From contig CALSMP010000011.1 of assembly GCA_943787485.1 (NCBI GenBank), positions 94,818-158,817 on the forward strand: a DNA stretch of 64,000 nucleotides, read 5' to 3'. The translations under genes and the position numbers were made by a program. Source of the stretch: an uncultured Luminiphilus sp. (GTDB lineage Bacteria; Pseudomonadota; Gammaproteobacteria; Pseudomonadales; Halieaceae). This document shows positions 18,576 through 28,607 of this stretch, in pieces. The notes under the pieces were generated by a model. The model was not told the DNA's origin and did no database searches. It saw only the letters and a list, made by a program, of their open reading frames with translations. Position 1 is the first letter of the stretch; every line of letters begins with the position of its first letter.

Positions 18576-20675
18576 TTAACGGGCAGGCGCGGCCGGCAGA
18601 TTGAAGTGGTAGCGGGGCAGAGAATCCAAGATGGCGCGACCATAGCGTCGCGTAAGCAAGCGGCGATCAAGTAGCGTAATTCGTCCGCTGTCCTCCTCTG
18701 TCCGCAGCAATCGACCACTTGCCTGCACGAGCTTAAGGGCCGCATCGGGCACGCTAATCTCCATAAAGGCGTTGCGTCCCTGCTGCTCAAGCAACTCGGC
18801 ATGCGCTGCATCTCGTGGATTGTCAGGCACCGCAAAGGGAAGCTTGGCAATGACAACGTGGGTGCAATAAGCCCCCGGCAGGTCAACCCCCTCGGCAAAG
18901 CTCGCCAAACCCATGATGGCGCTTGGCTTTCCCTTATCAACCAGCTCGCGGTGGGTCTCTAGCAACAAACTCTTGCTCAAGCTGTCCTGAACCAGCAGCC
19001 GATGAGGAAGAGCCCCCTCCAAGCCCATGACCACGGCGTCCATTTGCCGACGCGAGCTAAATAACACCAACACGCCTAGGTCCTCGGTGATCAGCGATGG
19101 CAGAAGGTCAATAATTTCGGCGGTGTGGGCATCGGCATCACTCGGCTCTTGTTGCAACGGCGGGATGGAAAATACCGCCTGCTGGGTATTAAACGGGCTT
19201 TCCACACGTTTATAGCGCGCACCATTGGGCAGTCCTGTCATGGCCTGCAGTCGATCAAAAGACCCCAATGAAGACAAAGTGGCAGAGGTCATGACCACCC
19301 CCGCGGCACGCTGCCAAATATGCTCCCTGAGCAGATCTCTCGCCAAAATAGGGCTCGCAAAAAAATCAACGCCAGCACCTCCCCGCGACTGACGCAGCCA
19401 TCGCACCCACGGATCTTCGAGATCCTGACTCACCGCCTTGGCATAGCTGTGCCATAGATCGAGCTGGCCCTGAGCACGAACAACCATTCCCTGAACATTG
19501 ACAAGGTACGCGTCGAGAGTATCCCGCTGCGCTATCTCTATTTCATCGCGCCGATTATCGAGCGCAGCTTCGAGTCGCTGGGCGAGCTCCAACTGATGCG
19601 ACCAGGCCGCTCCCAACCGGTCCGCGAGCTCCCTGAGCGCCTCGGGCGCAATACCCAATTCAAAACGGTACTCCTCACTTTGCTCACTGTGTTGCGTCAG
19701 AAAATCCTCGGCCCAAATCGCTACTTCTTCATTGAGCTGACTCACATCCGCTAGGGTTATCTCAAACTGTTCAAGCACCGCCTGTTGTTGTGTGATCTCA
19801 CCCAGATCACCACCCTGTGATCCGAGCCAAGTTGATGTATCGCGAAGCGCTTGACGGGTACTGGATGTTCTCACCATAAGGGTAAATTGGCTGAGGCACT
19901 TGTCGGCGAGCTGATGGCCTTCGTCAAAAATATAAATACTGTCTTCGGGCGGCGGCAAGATAACGCCACCACCAAATTTCAGGTCCGCTAAGACAAGATT
20001 ATGATTGGCCACCACCACATCGACATCGTGCAGTCCGTCTCGCGCTCGAAAAAACGCGCACTGATTGATAAAGCCACACCGTCTCCCTCCACACTGCGCA
20101 TGATCTGTGGTGACCATTCGGCGCAGACCCTCATCAAGCACCGTGGGCCAACTGTCGAGGTCGCCGTCCCAACGGGACGCCGATAGCGACTCCACCATGG
20201 ATTCCATGATCGGTCCAGCCTCCTCAATAGCCAGATCAGCCACCTCATCAGGGTACAGGGGGATAAGCGCCGGCGCCGACGCTCCAGCAAGATGATGCTC
20301 TAGTTTTTGGAGACAGACATATCGCCCCCTGCCCTTGGCCAGCTGCACGCTAAATGACAGACCACTGTGTTTCGCTATATCGGGTAGGTCGCGATAGATC
20401 AGCTGCTCCTGGAGCGCCACCGTCGCGGTAGCGATGACCAGCTTTTTCTCTCGAGCACGCGCAATCGGCAGGGCTGCAACACAATAGGCAATGGTCTTAC
20501 CCGTACCCGTACCGGCTTCTACCACCGCGATCGGTTCGGGCGCCTCAGGGTCACCCAACGCATTGGCGACCTCGGCTATCATCTGACGCTGTCCCCAGCG
20601 CGGGCTTAAATCACGGTGCTCTATGAGTGCTTGATAGGCATCGCGAATTTCATCCTGTAACAGGGGATCCAGCAA
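18576..20675 (-). CDS. dinG: ATP-dependent DNA helicase DinG (iron-sulfur XPD-like)
   Basis: A superfamily 2 5'-3' helicase that unwinds R-loops, D-loops and forks. The 699 residues have Walker A VVEAGTGTGKT (about residue 50), a Walker B-type DEGH in IFDEGHQLADK (about 253), and C-terminal helicase motifs including SGRLLRTEEDSGRITLLDRR. Four cysteines, in RYVCLQ (about 119) and CGGRRCGFINQC (about 194-205), match the [4Fe-4S] ligands of DinG. YoaA is a close relative, but the spacing and length fit DinG better. It abuts the acyltransferase gene upstream. Confidence 0.92.
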   Translation of the reverse strand: MLDPLLQDEIRDAYQALIEHRDLSPRWGQRQMIAEVANALGDPEAPEPIAVVEAGTGTGKTIAYCVAALPIARAREKKLVIATATVALQEQLIYRDLPDIAKHSGLSFSVQLAKGRGRYVCLQKLEHHLAGASAPALIPLYPDEVADLAIEEAGPIMESMVESLSASRWDGDLDSWPTVLDEGLRRMVTTDHAQCGGRRCGFINQCAFFRARDGLHDVDVVVANHNLVLADLKFGGGVILPPPEDSIYIFDEGHQLADKCLSQFTLMVRTSSTRQALRDTSTWLGSQGGDLGEITQQQAVLEQFEITLADVSQLNEEVAIWAEDFLTQHSEQSEEYRFELGIAPEALRELADRLGAAWSHQLELAQRLEAALDNRRDEIEIAQRDTLDAYLVNVQGMVVRAQGQLDLWHSYAKAVSQDLEDPWVRWLRQSRGGAGVDFFASPILARDLLREHIWQRAAGVVMTSATLSSLGSFDRLQAMTGLPNGARYKRVESPFNTQQAVFSIPPLQQEPSDADAHTAEIIDLLPSLITEDLGVLVLFSSRRQMDAVVMGLEGALPHRLLVQDSLSKSLLLETHRELVDKGKPSAIMGLASFAEGVDLPGAYCTHVVIAKLPFAVPDNPRDAAHAELLEQQGRNAFMEISVPDAALKLVQASGRLLRTEEDSGRITLLDRRLLTRRYGRAILDSLPRYHFNLPAAPAR

Positions 20676-21839
20676 TCAGATTTCTCCAAGGGCGCGGCGC
20701 AGCGGATTGGCATACATCGCCAAGGCAAACTGCTGATGCTCCTCTGGCATGGCATCGATTCTTGCATCGAATTCCTGACGCGTAATGGTTCCCAGATGAA
20801 TATCGACATTGGGCACTTCATCGCTATTACTGAGACGCTGCCAAGCCCACAAGGCGTTTTCAAAGAGTCGGTAATGTCGACGCATGTGGTCATCTATCGC
20901 GTGAACCACATCCTCTATCGTGAGCGCTTCCGCCTTGATAGGGGAGCCAAAGCTTAAGTGCACGTTGCCTTTTTGCCCTGCAATGCCTTTACCAATAGAG
21001 AGAACGTCTTCATTGTCGGCTTTGCGGTAGCCGGGACCACAGGCGAGCTCGGCAGCTTTATTGGCATCGCATGGATCGAGCTCATAGGAAATTGCTACCG
21101 GCACAATGTGAAGACCGTTAAGCACCTCTGAAAGGGTTTCGGTCCGCTTATCACGACTCAAGGACAACATCTTGATTACCGCGGGCTCTGTTTTGTCGAT
21201 ACCGGTCTTGGCGCGACCCTCGCGTTGCGCAATCCAAACCGAACCAGCATTTCCGGAAATCATGGATCGCATAAAAGCGGCGAGATGTTGGGACGCTTTA
21301 AGCAGCTCTCGGGGACCGCTTACATTGCGGCGAACAATAAAACTTTTATTGATGCGCATAAGATCCGCCACCCAATCCTGCCGTAGCAAATTATCGCCAA
21401 TAGCAATCGCCATGGTCCGGTGGCCGGCGTCATGGAAAAGCTGGTTGGTATAGCTGGGATCCATCACAATGTCACGATGGTTACTGACGAGGAGCCACGA
21501 CTGCTCCGTGGACAGCTTGTCGAGCCCGTCGCTGCTAAATTGCGAAGTGCGGCCAATCAGGCGCTGAAGCTCGGGTTTCACCAATAGCTGAAATTGATCG
21601 ACCGTCGTGACTCGCCGCAGCTGGCGACGTAACCATCGGGCTACTACCCAGCACGCGGCCGAGGCCGACACAGCAAAAAGGCGGGGGAACTGGAGTCGAG
21701 CCAGTGACGCGTGAAAGTCGCGGTTTACCAGAAGCCGGGCAATAACCATGGGCACCTCATCATCGCGATAGGGCCGTATGTCAGCAAAAGGGTCGTCGCT
21801 ATTCACTACAGATATGCCTGCCATGCTGGTTAATATCAC
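20676..21839 (-). CDS. 1-acyl-glycerol-3-phosphate acyltransferase domain protein
   Basis: A protein of up to 387 residues with an acyltransferase domain of the PlsB/PlsC superfamily. The catalytic NHxxxxD motif reads NHRDIVMD (about residue 119), followed by block II-like KSFIVRRN and block III-like SVWIAQREGRAKTG, and the proline block VPVAISYE. It probably acylates a glycerophospholipid or related substrate, but the substrate is unknown. The frame can begin at a GTG (21839), an ATG (21824) or a later GTG; none has a good Shine-Dalgarno, so the start is uncertain. No bases separate it from dinG downstream. Confidence 0.82.
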   Translation of the reverse strand: MILTSMAGISVVNSDDPFADIRPYRDDEVPMVIARLLVNRDFHASLARLQFPRLFAVSASAACWVVARWLRRQLRRVTTVDQFQLLVKPELQRLIGRTSQFSSDGLDKLSTEQSWLLVSNHRDIVMDPSYTNQLFHDAGHRTMAIAIGDNLLRQDWVADLMRINKSFIVRRNVSGPRELLKASQHLAAFMRSMISGNAGSVWIAQREGRAKTGIDKTEPAVIKMLSLSRDKRTETLSEVLNGLHIVPVAISYELDPCDANKAAELACGPGYRKADNEDVLSIGKGIAGQKGNVHLSFGSPIKAEALTIEDVVHAIDDHMRRHYRLFENALWAWQRLSNSDEVPNVDIHLGTITRQEFDARIDAMPEEHQQFALAMYANPLRRALGEI

Positions 21840-21936
21840 TGCTGGTCGACGGATGGGTAGTGCACCGTCGATCCGGTTTCTGCTAGGCTACGCCGCTCTT
21901 ATCGGGCCACTCTTTTTGCAAAATCGAGGACGCAAT

Positions 21937-22161
21937 ATGGACGCTTCCAACGCACTGTTGATGACACTAGGTGCAGCTTCCCTACTGGTCAGCTGGATAT
22001 TGCTGCTGACGGTATCTTGGAGGGAAGACTACACCTGGGGCCTATTTTCTCTGCTTTTACCCCCTGTCGGCTACTTTTATGGCTTCTTTGAATGGAATAA
22101 GGCCGGCCAGGCCCTCTGGGTCGCCTTTTTGGGCTGGGCGCTGATCATTCTGGGCTGGTGA
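21937..22161 (+). CDS. Small hydrophobic membrane protein of unknown function
   Basis: A 74-residue protein from the ATG at 21937, with GAGGA seven bases upstream. Two or three hydrophobic segments are visible: ALLMTLGAASLLVSWILLL, FSLLLPPVGYFYGFF and ALWVAFLGWALIILGW. I do not recognise a characterised family. The frame is open further upstream to 21778, but that part overlaps the divergent acyltransferase start and has no good initiation signal. It lies between that gene and rpsT. Confidence 0.7.
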   Translation: MDASNALLMTLGAASLLVSWILLLTVSWREDYTWGLFSLLLPPVGYFYGFFEWNKAGQALWVAFLGWALIILGW

Positions 22162-22202
22162 ACCAGCACACCGCCGCAAGGCTTGAATCGGTGATATAAA
22201 CA

Positions 22203-22231
22203 TTGACAGCGGGTTATCCATTTCGCACAAT
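22203..22231 (+). promoter_or_regulatory. Predicted rpsT promoter
   Basis: A consensus -35 TTGACA (22203-22208) and a -10-like CACAAT (22226-22231) are separated by 17 bases. The leader would be about 30 bases long before the GTG start of rpsT. Confidence 0.6.
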
Positions 22232-22266
22232 CCGCGGCTCTTTTTCACCGGGTTTCGGAGCATACA

Positions 22267-22536
22267 GTGGCCAACTCACCCCAAGCGCGCAAACGAGCGC
22301 GTCAAAACGACAAAAGGCGTGCACACAATGCCAGCCTGCGTTCCCTTGTAAGAACAAAGATCAAGCAGGTACTCGCTTCCGTAAACGCCGGCGATGCTAG
22401 CGCTTCACAGGACGCATTCCAGCAAGCTGTACCCGTGATCGACAAGATGGTGTCCAAAGGCATCATCGCCAAAAACAAAGCAGCACGGCACAAGAGCCGA
22501 CTGAACGCAAAAGTAAAAGCTCTCGCCGCAGGCTAA
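22267..22536 (+). CDS. rpsT: 30S ribosomal protein S20
   Basis: S20 binds 16S rRNA in the body of the small subunit. The 89-residue basic protein begins (M)[20 protein letters not shown] and ends in the usual [10 protein letters not shown] stretch. The start is a GTG at 22267 preceded by CGGAG; rpsT commonly uses a non-ATG start (UUG in E. coli), where it is linked to autoregulation. It is a single-gene unit with its own promoter. Confidence 0.96.
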   Translation: MANSPQARKRARQNDKRRAHNASLRSLVRTKIKQVLASVNAGDASASQDAFQQAVPVIDKMVSKGIIAKNKAARHKSRLNAKVKALAAG

Positions 22537-22542
22537 CCACCA

Positions 22543-22824
22543 TTAGGACTCGGCGCTCAACCGGGTGTCGAGGTGCCGATTTATCTCTGCTTCCAATTGT
22601 TTGCGGAAGGGCTTCGCAAGCAGACCGAGTGTGACATGTCCCGTCACTTCATCATCAGAGACCATGACTGTTCCAGTAAACCCCTTCCCTGAGAATGACA
22701 GCGTGGAACCCTCTCGACTGACACTGGACGCAAATCCATCAAGAAATGCGATGAGCTCATTCACCGCCGCCTCTCTCGCTGTGCGCGAGAGTTTATGGCA
22801 CCTTTTAATGTCAATGTCTGCCAT
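22543..22824 (-). CDS. Polyhydroxyalkanoic acid system family protein
   Basis: A 93-residue protein resembling the PHA_gran_rgn (PHA granule region) family: DIDIKRCHKLSRTAREAAVNE, then a small beta-rich domain with STLSFSGKGFTGTVMVSDD and VTLGLLAKPFRKQLEAEINR. The family is found near PHA synthesis genes and is proposed to be granule-associated; its function is not proven. I chose the ATG at 22824 over a GTG eight codons upstream because the family starts near this point. It converges with rpsT, six bases apart. No PHA synthase gene is in the window. Confidence 0.8.
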   Translation of the reverse strand: MADIDIKRCHKLSRTAREAAVNELIAFLDGFASSVSREGSTLSFSGKGFTGTVMVSDDEVTGHVTLGLLAKPFRKQLEAEINRHLDTRLSAES

Positions 22825-22933
22825 GGCCGGACGCTTCGATAAAAACACGCCGATGATACTACGTCGAAATGCCGTTTTGGCTTTGTTTCAGCCGGGGTTT
22901 ACGAATCATGATTAAGAGCATTGGTGGCACAGG

Positions 22934-23806
22934 ATGTCTCTAGACAATAACACTGATGTGGCGACACGGTTTCTATTTGAGCAGGCCGATATCCGCGGCG
23001 AGACAGTCGCACTCAAGCAGTCCTTTGAGCAGCTGACCGAGAATCACGGTTACAGCGAAACAGTGAGAGCCTTGTTAGGCCAATTTGCCGCTGCCGTTGT
23101 GCTCATAAGCAACAACCTGAAATACCGCGGCAAAATCATCCTCCAAGCCCAGTCACAGGGCGATCTGTCGCTCTTAATGGTTGAGTGCACCAGCGAGGCG
23201 GCTATTCGTGGCATTGCGCGAGGCGACGTCAGCACTGAACGAGATGACCCCTGGGAGCTACTGGCGGGGGGGCAACTTGCGATCACCATCGAACGGGAAA
23301 ATGGCCCCCGATATCAGGGGATTATCGCCTTGGATACCCACTCCCTAGCAGCCGCTCTCGATGACTATTTCCTGCAGAGTGAGCAGTTAAATACGCGCTT
23401 CTGGCTGAGCGCCAACAGCGAATACGCGGCTGGGCTCATGCTCCAACAGTTACCGGCCCAGCTGAATCAGGACGCCTCCGCGCGAGAGGATCAGTGGCAG
23501 CATGCGGTGATCCTCGCAGACACCGTGCAAGCCTCAGATCTGCTAACCCTGGCACCCGATGCCCTGATCTACCGACTTTATCACCAAGATCCGATCAGGC
23601 TTTATCCGGCAACCAGCGTGAGCTTCCACTGCCCCTGCAGCCGCGAGCGAAGTCATAGTGCGCTGCTGCTATTACCCCTGGTTGAACTCGAAGAGATGCT
23701 GGAAGACGATGGACACATCGACATGCAGTGCGATATGTGCGGTCAAGCTTATCGTTTCCTCCGTTCGGACTTCACCGAACTCGCAGATACACGAATCCTG
23801 CATTAG
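22934..23806 (+). CDS. hslO: Redox-regulated chaperone Hsp33
   Basis: Hsp33 is a holdase chaperone activated by oxidation and unfolding. The 290-residue protein has the N-terminal folding domain (with [21 protein letters not shown]) and a C-terminal zinc/redox switch with four cysteines, CPCS (about residue 232) and CDMCGQ (about 265). The domain layout and length are normal. pckA follows 46 bases later on the same strand. Confidence 0.95.
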   Translation: MSLDNNTDVATRFLFEQADIRGETVALKQSFEQLTENHGYSETVRALLGQFAAAVVLISNNLKYRGKIILQAQSQGDLSLLMVECTSEAAIRGIARGDVSTERDDPWELLAGGQLAITIERENGPRYQGIIALDTHSLAAALDDYFLQSEQLNTRFWLSANSEYAAGLMLQQLPAQLNQDASAREDQWQHAVILADTVQASDLLTLAPDALIYRLYHQDPIRLYPATSVSFHCPCSRERSHSALLLLPLVELEEMLEDDGHIDMQCDMCGQAYRFLRSDFTELADTRILH

Positions 23807-23852
23807 AATACGCACCCAACCAGCCCGTCAAACTACCCCCCCGGAATCGACA

Positions 23853-25418
23853 ATGACGAATGACCCAGAGGCCTTAGCGACTCAGAAGTACACCGATTTA
23901 CCCCCCTCCCGGCTCATAGAACTTGCACTCGCCCGCAGCGAAGGGACTCTGTCCGACACCGGCGCGCTGCGCGTGGAGACGGGGCAGCGCACCGGCCGTT
24001 CACCGGCTGATCGGTTTGTTGTCCGAGAGCCCTCGTCCGAGGACGCTATTGACTGGGGATCCGTTAATAAGCCTTTTGAACCGGCTAAATTTGACGCTCT
24101 GTGGGATCGCGTTAAAGCACACGTCCTCAGCGCGGATCACTTTATTCAGCACCTGCACGTCGGTGAACACAGCGAGCATTATCTACCCGTCAAAGTCACC
24201 ACAAGCACCGCGTGGCAATCGCTTTTTGCCCGTAACATGTTTATCCGACCCGCGGCTTATAACGCGCAGCATAAACCTGAATGGAAAATTCTCAACGTGC
24301 CGGATTTCGTGTGTGACCCCGAGCGCGATGGCACCCACTCTGACGCCGTGGTTATCGTGAATTTCGGTCAGCGAAAAGTGTTGATCGCCGGCATGCGCTA
24401 CGCGGGTGAAATGAAGAAATCGATGTTCTCGGTGCAAAATTTTTTGCTGCCGGAAAAAGATGTCATGCCAATGCACTGCAGTGCCAACGTCAGTGATGAT
24501 GGACAAACAACGCTCTTTTTTGGCCTGTCTGGCACAGGAAAAACGACGCTTTCGGCGGATCCTGAGCGCTATTTAATTGGTGATGACGAGCACGGCTGGT
24601 GTAAGGGAGCGGTATTTAATATCGAAGGTGGCTGCTACGCCAAGACCATCAACCTCAGCCAAAAAAATGAACCTATTATTTGGGACGCTATTCGCTTTGG
24701 CGCCATTATTGAAAACGTGGTGTTAGATGAAAACCGACACGCGAATTACGACGACACCAGCCTGACCGAAAACGGTCGGTGTTGCTATCCCCTCGAGCAC
24801 GTTGACAAACGCGTCGTCGAAAACGCGGGGGGTGAGCCAAAGTGCGTCATTTTCCTAACCTGTGACGTATCCGGGGTCCTTCCCCCGATTTCTATTTTGT
24901 CCAAGGAAGCAGCGGCTTTCCATTTTCTCTCAGGCTACACCGCTCGCGTTGGGTCCACCGAAGTGGGTGCTGAAGCCGGTATTCACCCCACCTTCTCAAC
25001 CTGTTTTGGCGCGCCCTTTATGCCTCGGCCAGCCGGCGACTACGCGGAGCTTCTAATGAAGCGCATCGAAGATTTTGGTAGCCAGGTCTATCTGATCAAT
25101 ACCGGCTGGACGGGTGGCTCCGGAGCCCCCGGCGGCAAGGGATCTCGATTTCCCATACCCGTGACCCGCGCGGTGGTGCATGCGGCACAAAGCGGTGCTC
25201 TATTAAATGCAGAGACCCGGCATATCGACACCTTGAACCTCGATTTTCCCGTGTCTATTCCGGGCGTGGATCCGTCTTATTGTGATCCAAAAGCCGGCTG
25301 GGGCGACGATGCCGCCTACGAGGAACAAGCGGCGAAACTCGCCGCGCTGTTTCAGGACAACATCAAGAAGTTTGATGTCAGCAATGCCATTGTGGCAGCA
25401 GGCCCCAACGCCGGCTAG
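23853..25418 (+). CDS. pckA: Phosphoenolpyruvate carboxykinase (ATP)
   Basis: PckA converts oxaloacetate and ATP to phosphoenolpyruvate, the committing step of gluconeogenesis. The 521-residue product has [14 protein letters not shown], the kinase-1a P-loop [14 protein letters not shown], the metal-binding LIGDDEHGW, and the [16 protein letters not shown] region. The open frame extends upstream to 23658 but overlaps hslO; the ATG at 23853 gives the standard length. Confidence 0.96.
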   Translation: MTNDPEALATQKYTDLPPSRLIELALARSEGTLSDTGALRVETGQRTGRSPADRFVVREPSSEDAIDWGSVNKPFEPAKFDALWDRVKAHVLSADHFIQHLHVGEHSEHYLPVKVTTSTAWQSLFARNMFIRPAAYNAQHKPEWKILNVPDFVCDPERDGTHSDAVVIVNFGQRKVLIAGMRYAGEMKKSMFSVQNFLLPEKDVMPMHCSANVSDDGQTTLFFGLSGTGKTTLSADPERYLIGDDEHGWCKGAVFNIEGGCYAKTINLSQKNEPIIWDAIRFGAIIENVVLDENRHANYDDTSLTENGRCCYPLEHVDKRVVENAGGEPKCVIFLTCDVSGVLPPISILSKEAAAFHFLSGYTARVGSTEVGAEAGIHPTFSTCFGAPFMPRPAGDYAELLMKRIEDFGSQVYLINTGWTGGSGAPGGKGSRFPIPVTRAVVHAAQSGALLNAETRHIDTLNLDFPVSIPGVDPSYCDPKAGWGDDAAYEEQAAKLAALFQDNIKKFDVSNAIVAAGPNAG

Positions 25419-25481
25419 GCGAGTTTCTAGCTGGCTGCCTTGCAGTAGTGGTCAATAAAGCGCTGGTGCTCGGGCAACACG

Positions 25482-28400
25482 CTACCTCGACAGGCCAAGG
25501 ATATAGTGGCGCCCGAGCTGCTTAAGTCGTCCCGCCATGGCCGCCGAATCCTCACCCACTATATATAGTGCGGGAACCAGCACCAGCGTAACCCCCGTGG
25601 CAAAAAGCACCCCGAAGGCCAATGAGGTCACCATGGGTATCAGGAACTGCGCCTGTACGCTGGTCTCAGACATGATCGGCAAGAGGCCCACAAAGGTGGT
25701 CAGAGAGGTCAGAATGATTGGCCGAAAACGATCTTCACCTGCCTGCAGTACCGCCTCGCGCAGCGCCAAGCCCTGCCCGCGAAGGGTGTTTACCCGGTCA
25801 ATCAGCACTAAGTTGTCATTCACCACGACACCCGCGCAGGCGATCACCCCCATCATGGAGAAAATACTGATCTGCCAATTAAGCAGAGCGTGGCCAAAGA
25901 TCGCGCCCATGATGCCAAAGGGAATAGCAGTTAACACCAAAAAGGGCTGCCAGTAGGAGCGGAAGGCAATGGCCATCAAGCCAAAAATCATCAACATAGC
26001 GAGGGTCATGTATTTGAGCATCGCGCGTTGAAACTCAGCCTCTTCCTGCAGCTCACCATCGAGTTTCAGCTGAAGTCCCGGATACCGCTGCTGCCACTGG
26101 GGTAACCAATCATTAATGACTGCCGTCACCACTTCGAGAGGAGCTGCACCATCCCAGGAGACATCTGCCTCGACCTCAAGCGTCCGCATGCGATCCAGTC
26201 GCTCCAGTTTTTGATAGCCAGGCTCCACGCGATATCTCGCCACGGTCTCAAAAGGGACTTCTGTACCGGCGGGAGTACGAATATACATATCATCAAGATT
26301 GCCAATGGAGCGCCGCTCCGACTCGGGATAGCGCACCATCACTTTGACATCTTCACGACCCCGCGGGATCCGCTGAGCCTCCGCACCATAAAAAGCCTGC
26401 CTAACCTGCCGAGCGACCTGAGCCAGCGTAATGCCCAGGGCCTCTGCCGCCGGCTTGAGCTCAAGCACTACCTCGTCGCGTGCTGAATCGAAACTGTCAC
26501 TGATATCAAACACGCCGGGATAGGAAGCCAAGGCTCGACGAACGTCTGGTACCACGCCCACAAGCTCCTCCGTACTTCGAGAGGCTAAAACCAGCTTGAT
26601 TGGCTTACCGGGATCTCTGATGGTGAAGTCCATCCGAATTGACTTGGCCTCCGGTACCGCGCCAACGCGCTCGCGGAAATCTTGCGCCAACTCCTCGGTA
26701 TCCACTTCCTCAGACACGGTCCCAATCACCATAGTGATGCGATTGGCCTCCGCCACCGCTGACACATGGCTCACCGCGGGCGTCACCGCAAATTCCGGGC
26801 GGCTATTCCACGCGACCTTCAAGTCCTCTGCCGCAGCGATCATACGATCACGCAGCATTTCAGTCACCGCGTAGGGTCCGCCTTCAGGCATCTCGACAGT
26901 AGCGTAAACGTAATCGGAATTCACCCGGGGGAAAAAGGCGGTGCGCAACCAACCTCCGCCGTAGAGCGCAATGCTCAGGGCAAATGCCACGAAAAATACA
27001 GCGGCGACAAGGTACTGCTGTCGCAGTGACCGTGCCAGAAAGGGGCGATAGCGGTATCGAGCGAAATTGAGTAGGCCATCGGCACAGAGCTGCCGGTAGT
27101 GCTCCAACCGCTTCATGACGGGGTGACGGGCAGGCTTTTCGGGACCCAAGTGTGCCAAGTGCGCCGGCAGGATGAGCAAGCACTCCACCAATGAGAAAGC
27201 CAGTGCGAGAATCACTACCACCGGAATCGCTTTCGCCGCCACGGCCCACTCACCCGGCATCATCATCATGGGGAAGAAAAACACCATGGTACTGATCACC
27301 GCAAACATCACCGGCTTGAACACCGACGTGACGCCGAGCAGAGCACCACGCTCACCGGGCTCGCCGCGGGATTGGTGCGTATGAATTGCCTCACCCACAA
27401 TAATAGCGTCGTCGACGACAATACCCAGAACGAGTAAAAAAGCGAACAGGGATACCATATTGAGGCTGATGCCGGTGTATTGCAGCACAAACAGGGTGCC
27501 AAGAAATGCCACCGCAATGCCGATGCCGACCCAGAACGCCAACTTTGGCCGCAGAAACAGCACCAACACGATGGCCACGAGTAACAGACCGCCGATGCCA
27601 TTTTTCAGCAGAGTACTTACACGACCACTAAAATCCTTGGCGGTATCGCGCCACACCGTCAGTTCAACCCCTGGTGGCAGAGTCGGCTGTCTTTCCGCAA
27701 CCCATTTCTTTATCGTGCTGCTGGTTCGCAACACATCAGGTCGCGCCGTGACGTAAACATAAAGGCCCAGCGACGGACGGCCGTCAAACGTGACATCCAG
27801 ATCAAGGTCGGTAAAACCATCGGTAACTCGCGCCACATCTCCCAGCAACAGTTCGGTGCCATCGCGCTTGGTCACTAGCACAATCCGTTCAAAATCGGCG
27901 CGATCATAGGCTTGGCCACGAGTCTGCACCCGCACATCCCCTTCGCGGCTTTTAATCGCGCCCGCAGGCAAGTTCAGCGACGCACCCTGAATCGCTGCAA
28001 CGACATCGTCGAAAACGAGCCCGTAACGTCGTAGGGCTGCCTCGGAAACATCAACTGACACCTCGTAAGTTTTTGCTGTCTGCAAGTCGACTACTGAAAT
28101 ATAAGGCTGCCGTGCCAGCTCGTCCCGAAGAGTTTCTCCAAGCTCCTTCATCTCGTAATCGTCGAGGTTACCGGCGAGCTTGACCACTGCCATCAAATGA
28201 CGATAAGTCAACTCCGTCACCACCGGACGTTCAGCGTCCGAGGGGAAAGTATCAATGGCATCCACCCGTGTTTTGATGTCTGCGGTCAATCGCTGCACCG
28301 GATAGTCTTGCGTCGCTTCGATAAGTATGGTCCCCAGACCCTGACGCGCTATCGAACGAATCTCCTTAATCCCGGTGAGATCATGGATAGCTTCCTCCAC

Positions 28401-28607
28401 TCGTATACAGATTTGCTCTTCAACCTCTGCAGGGCCCGCGCCGGGAAACGGCATAGTCACGCTGACTTGATTGATCTCGGGGGTGGGGAAAAATTGCTTG
28501 TCGAGGCTTGGAGCAGTCATAAAGCCACCGATAATCAGCATGACCATGAGCAAGTTCGCGGCGATGGGATTGCGGATAAACCAACTGAGGGGACTGCCCA
28601 TTCTCAC
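25482..28607 (-). CDS. RND-family efflux permease (inner-membrane pump)
   Basis: A 1041-residue proton-driven transporter of the AcrB/MexB superfamily, nearer the divergent branch annotated as 'efflux RND transporter permease'. TM1 is IAANLLMVMLIIGGF. TM4 carries the proton-relay aspartates in GIVVDDAIIVGE, and the second half has a matching transmembrane block (GVVVNDNLVLIDRVN). Two large periplasmic loops follow TM1 and TM7. The start is a GTG overlapping the adaptor stop (GTGA), or an ATG two codons later. No outer-membrane channel gene is nearby. The substrate cannot be told from sequence. Confidence 0.92.
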   Translation of the reverse strand: MRMGSPLSWFIRNPIAANLLMVMLIIGGFMTAPSLDKQFFPTPEINQVSVTMPFPGAGPAEVEEQICIRVEEAIHDLTGIKEIRSIARQGLGTILIEATQDYPVQRLTADIKTRVDAIDTFPSDAERPVVTELTYRHLMAVVKLAGNLDDYEMKELGETLRDELARQPYISVVDLQTAKTYEVSVDVSEAALRRYGLVFDDVVAAIQGASLNLPAGAIKSREGDVRVQTRGQAYDRADFERIVLVTKRDGTELLLGDVARVTDGFTDLDLDVTFDGRPSLGLYVYVTARPDVLRTSSTIKKWVAERQPTLPPGVELTVWRDTAKDFSGRVSTLLKNGIGGLLLVAIVLVLFLRPKLAFWVGIGIAVAFLGTLFVLQYTGISLNMVSLFAFLLVLGIVVDDAIIVGEAIHTHQSRGEPGERGALLGVTSVFKPVMFAVISTMVFFFPMMMMPGEWAVAAKAIPVVVILALAFSLVECLLILPAHLAHLGPEKPARHPVMKRLEHYRQLCADGLLNFARYRYRPFLARSLRQQYLVAAVFFVAFALSIALYGGGWLRTAFFPRVNSDYVYATVEMPEGGPYAVTEMLRDRMIAAAEDLKVAWNSRPEFAVTPAVSHVSAVAEANRITMVIGTVSEEVDTEELAQDFRERVGAVPEAKSIRMDFTIRDPGKPIKLVLASRSTEELVGVVPDVRRALASYPGVFDISDSFDSARDEVVLELKPAAEALGITLAQVARQVRQAFYGAEAQRIPRGREDVKVMVRYPESERRSIGNLDDMYIRTPAGTEVPFETVARYRVEPGYQKLERLDRMRTLEVEADVSWDGAAPLEVVTAVINDWLPQWQQRYPGLQLKLDGELQEEAEFQRAMLKYMTLAMLMIFGLMAIAFRSYWQPFLVLTAIPFGIMGAIFGHALLNWQISIFSMMGVIACAGVVVNDNLVLIDRVNTLRGQGLALREAVLQAGEDRFRPIILTSLTTFVGLLPIMSETSVQAQFLIPMVTSLAFGVLFATGVTLVLVPALYIVGEDSAAMAGRLKQLGRHYILGLSR

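Noticed and set aside
23658..23852. N-terminal extension of pckA in an upstream-open frame
   Set aside because: It overlaps hslO in another frame and lacks PEPCK sequence. The family start is at 23853.
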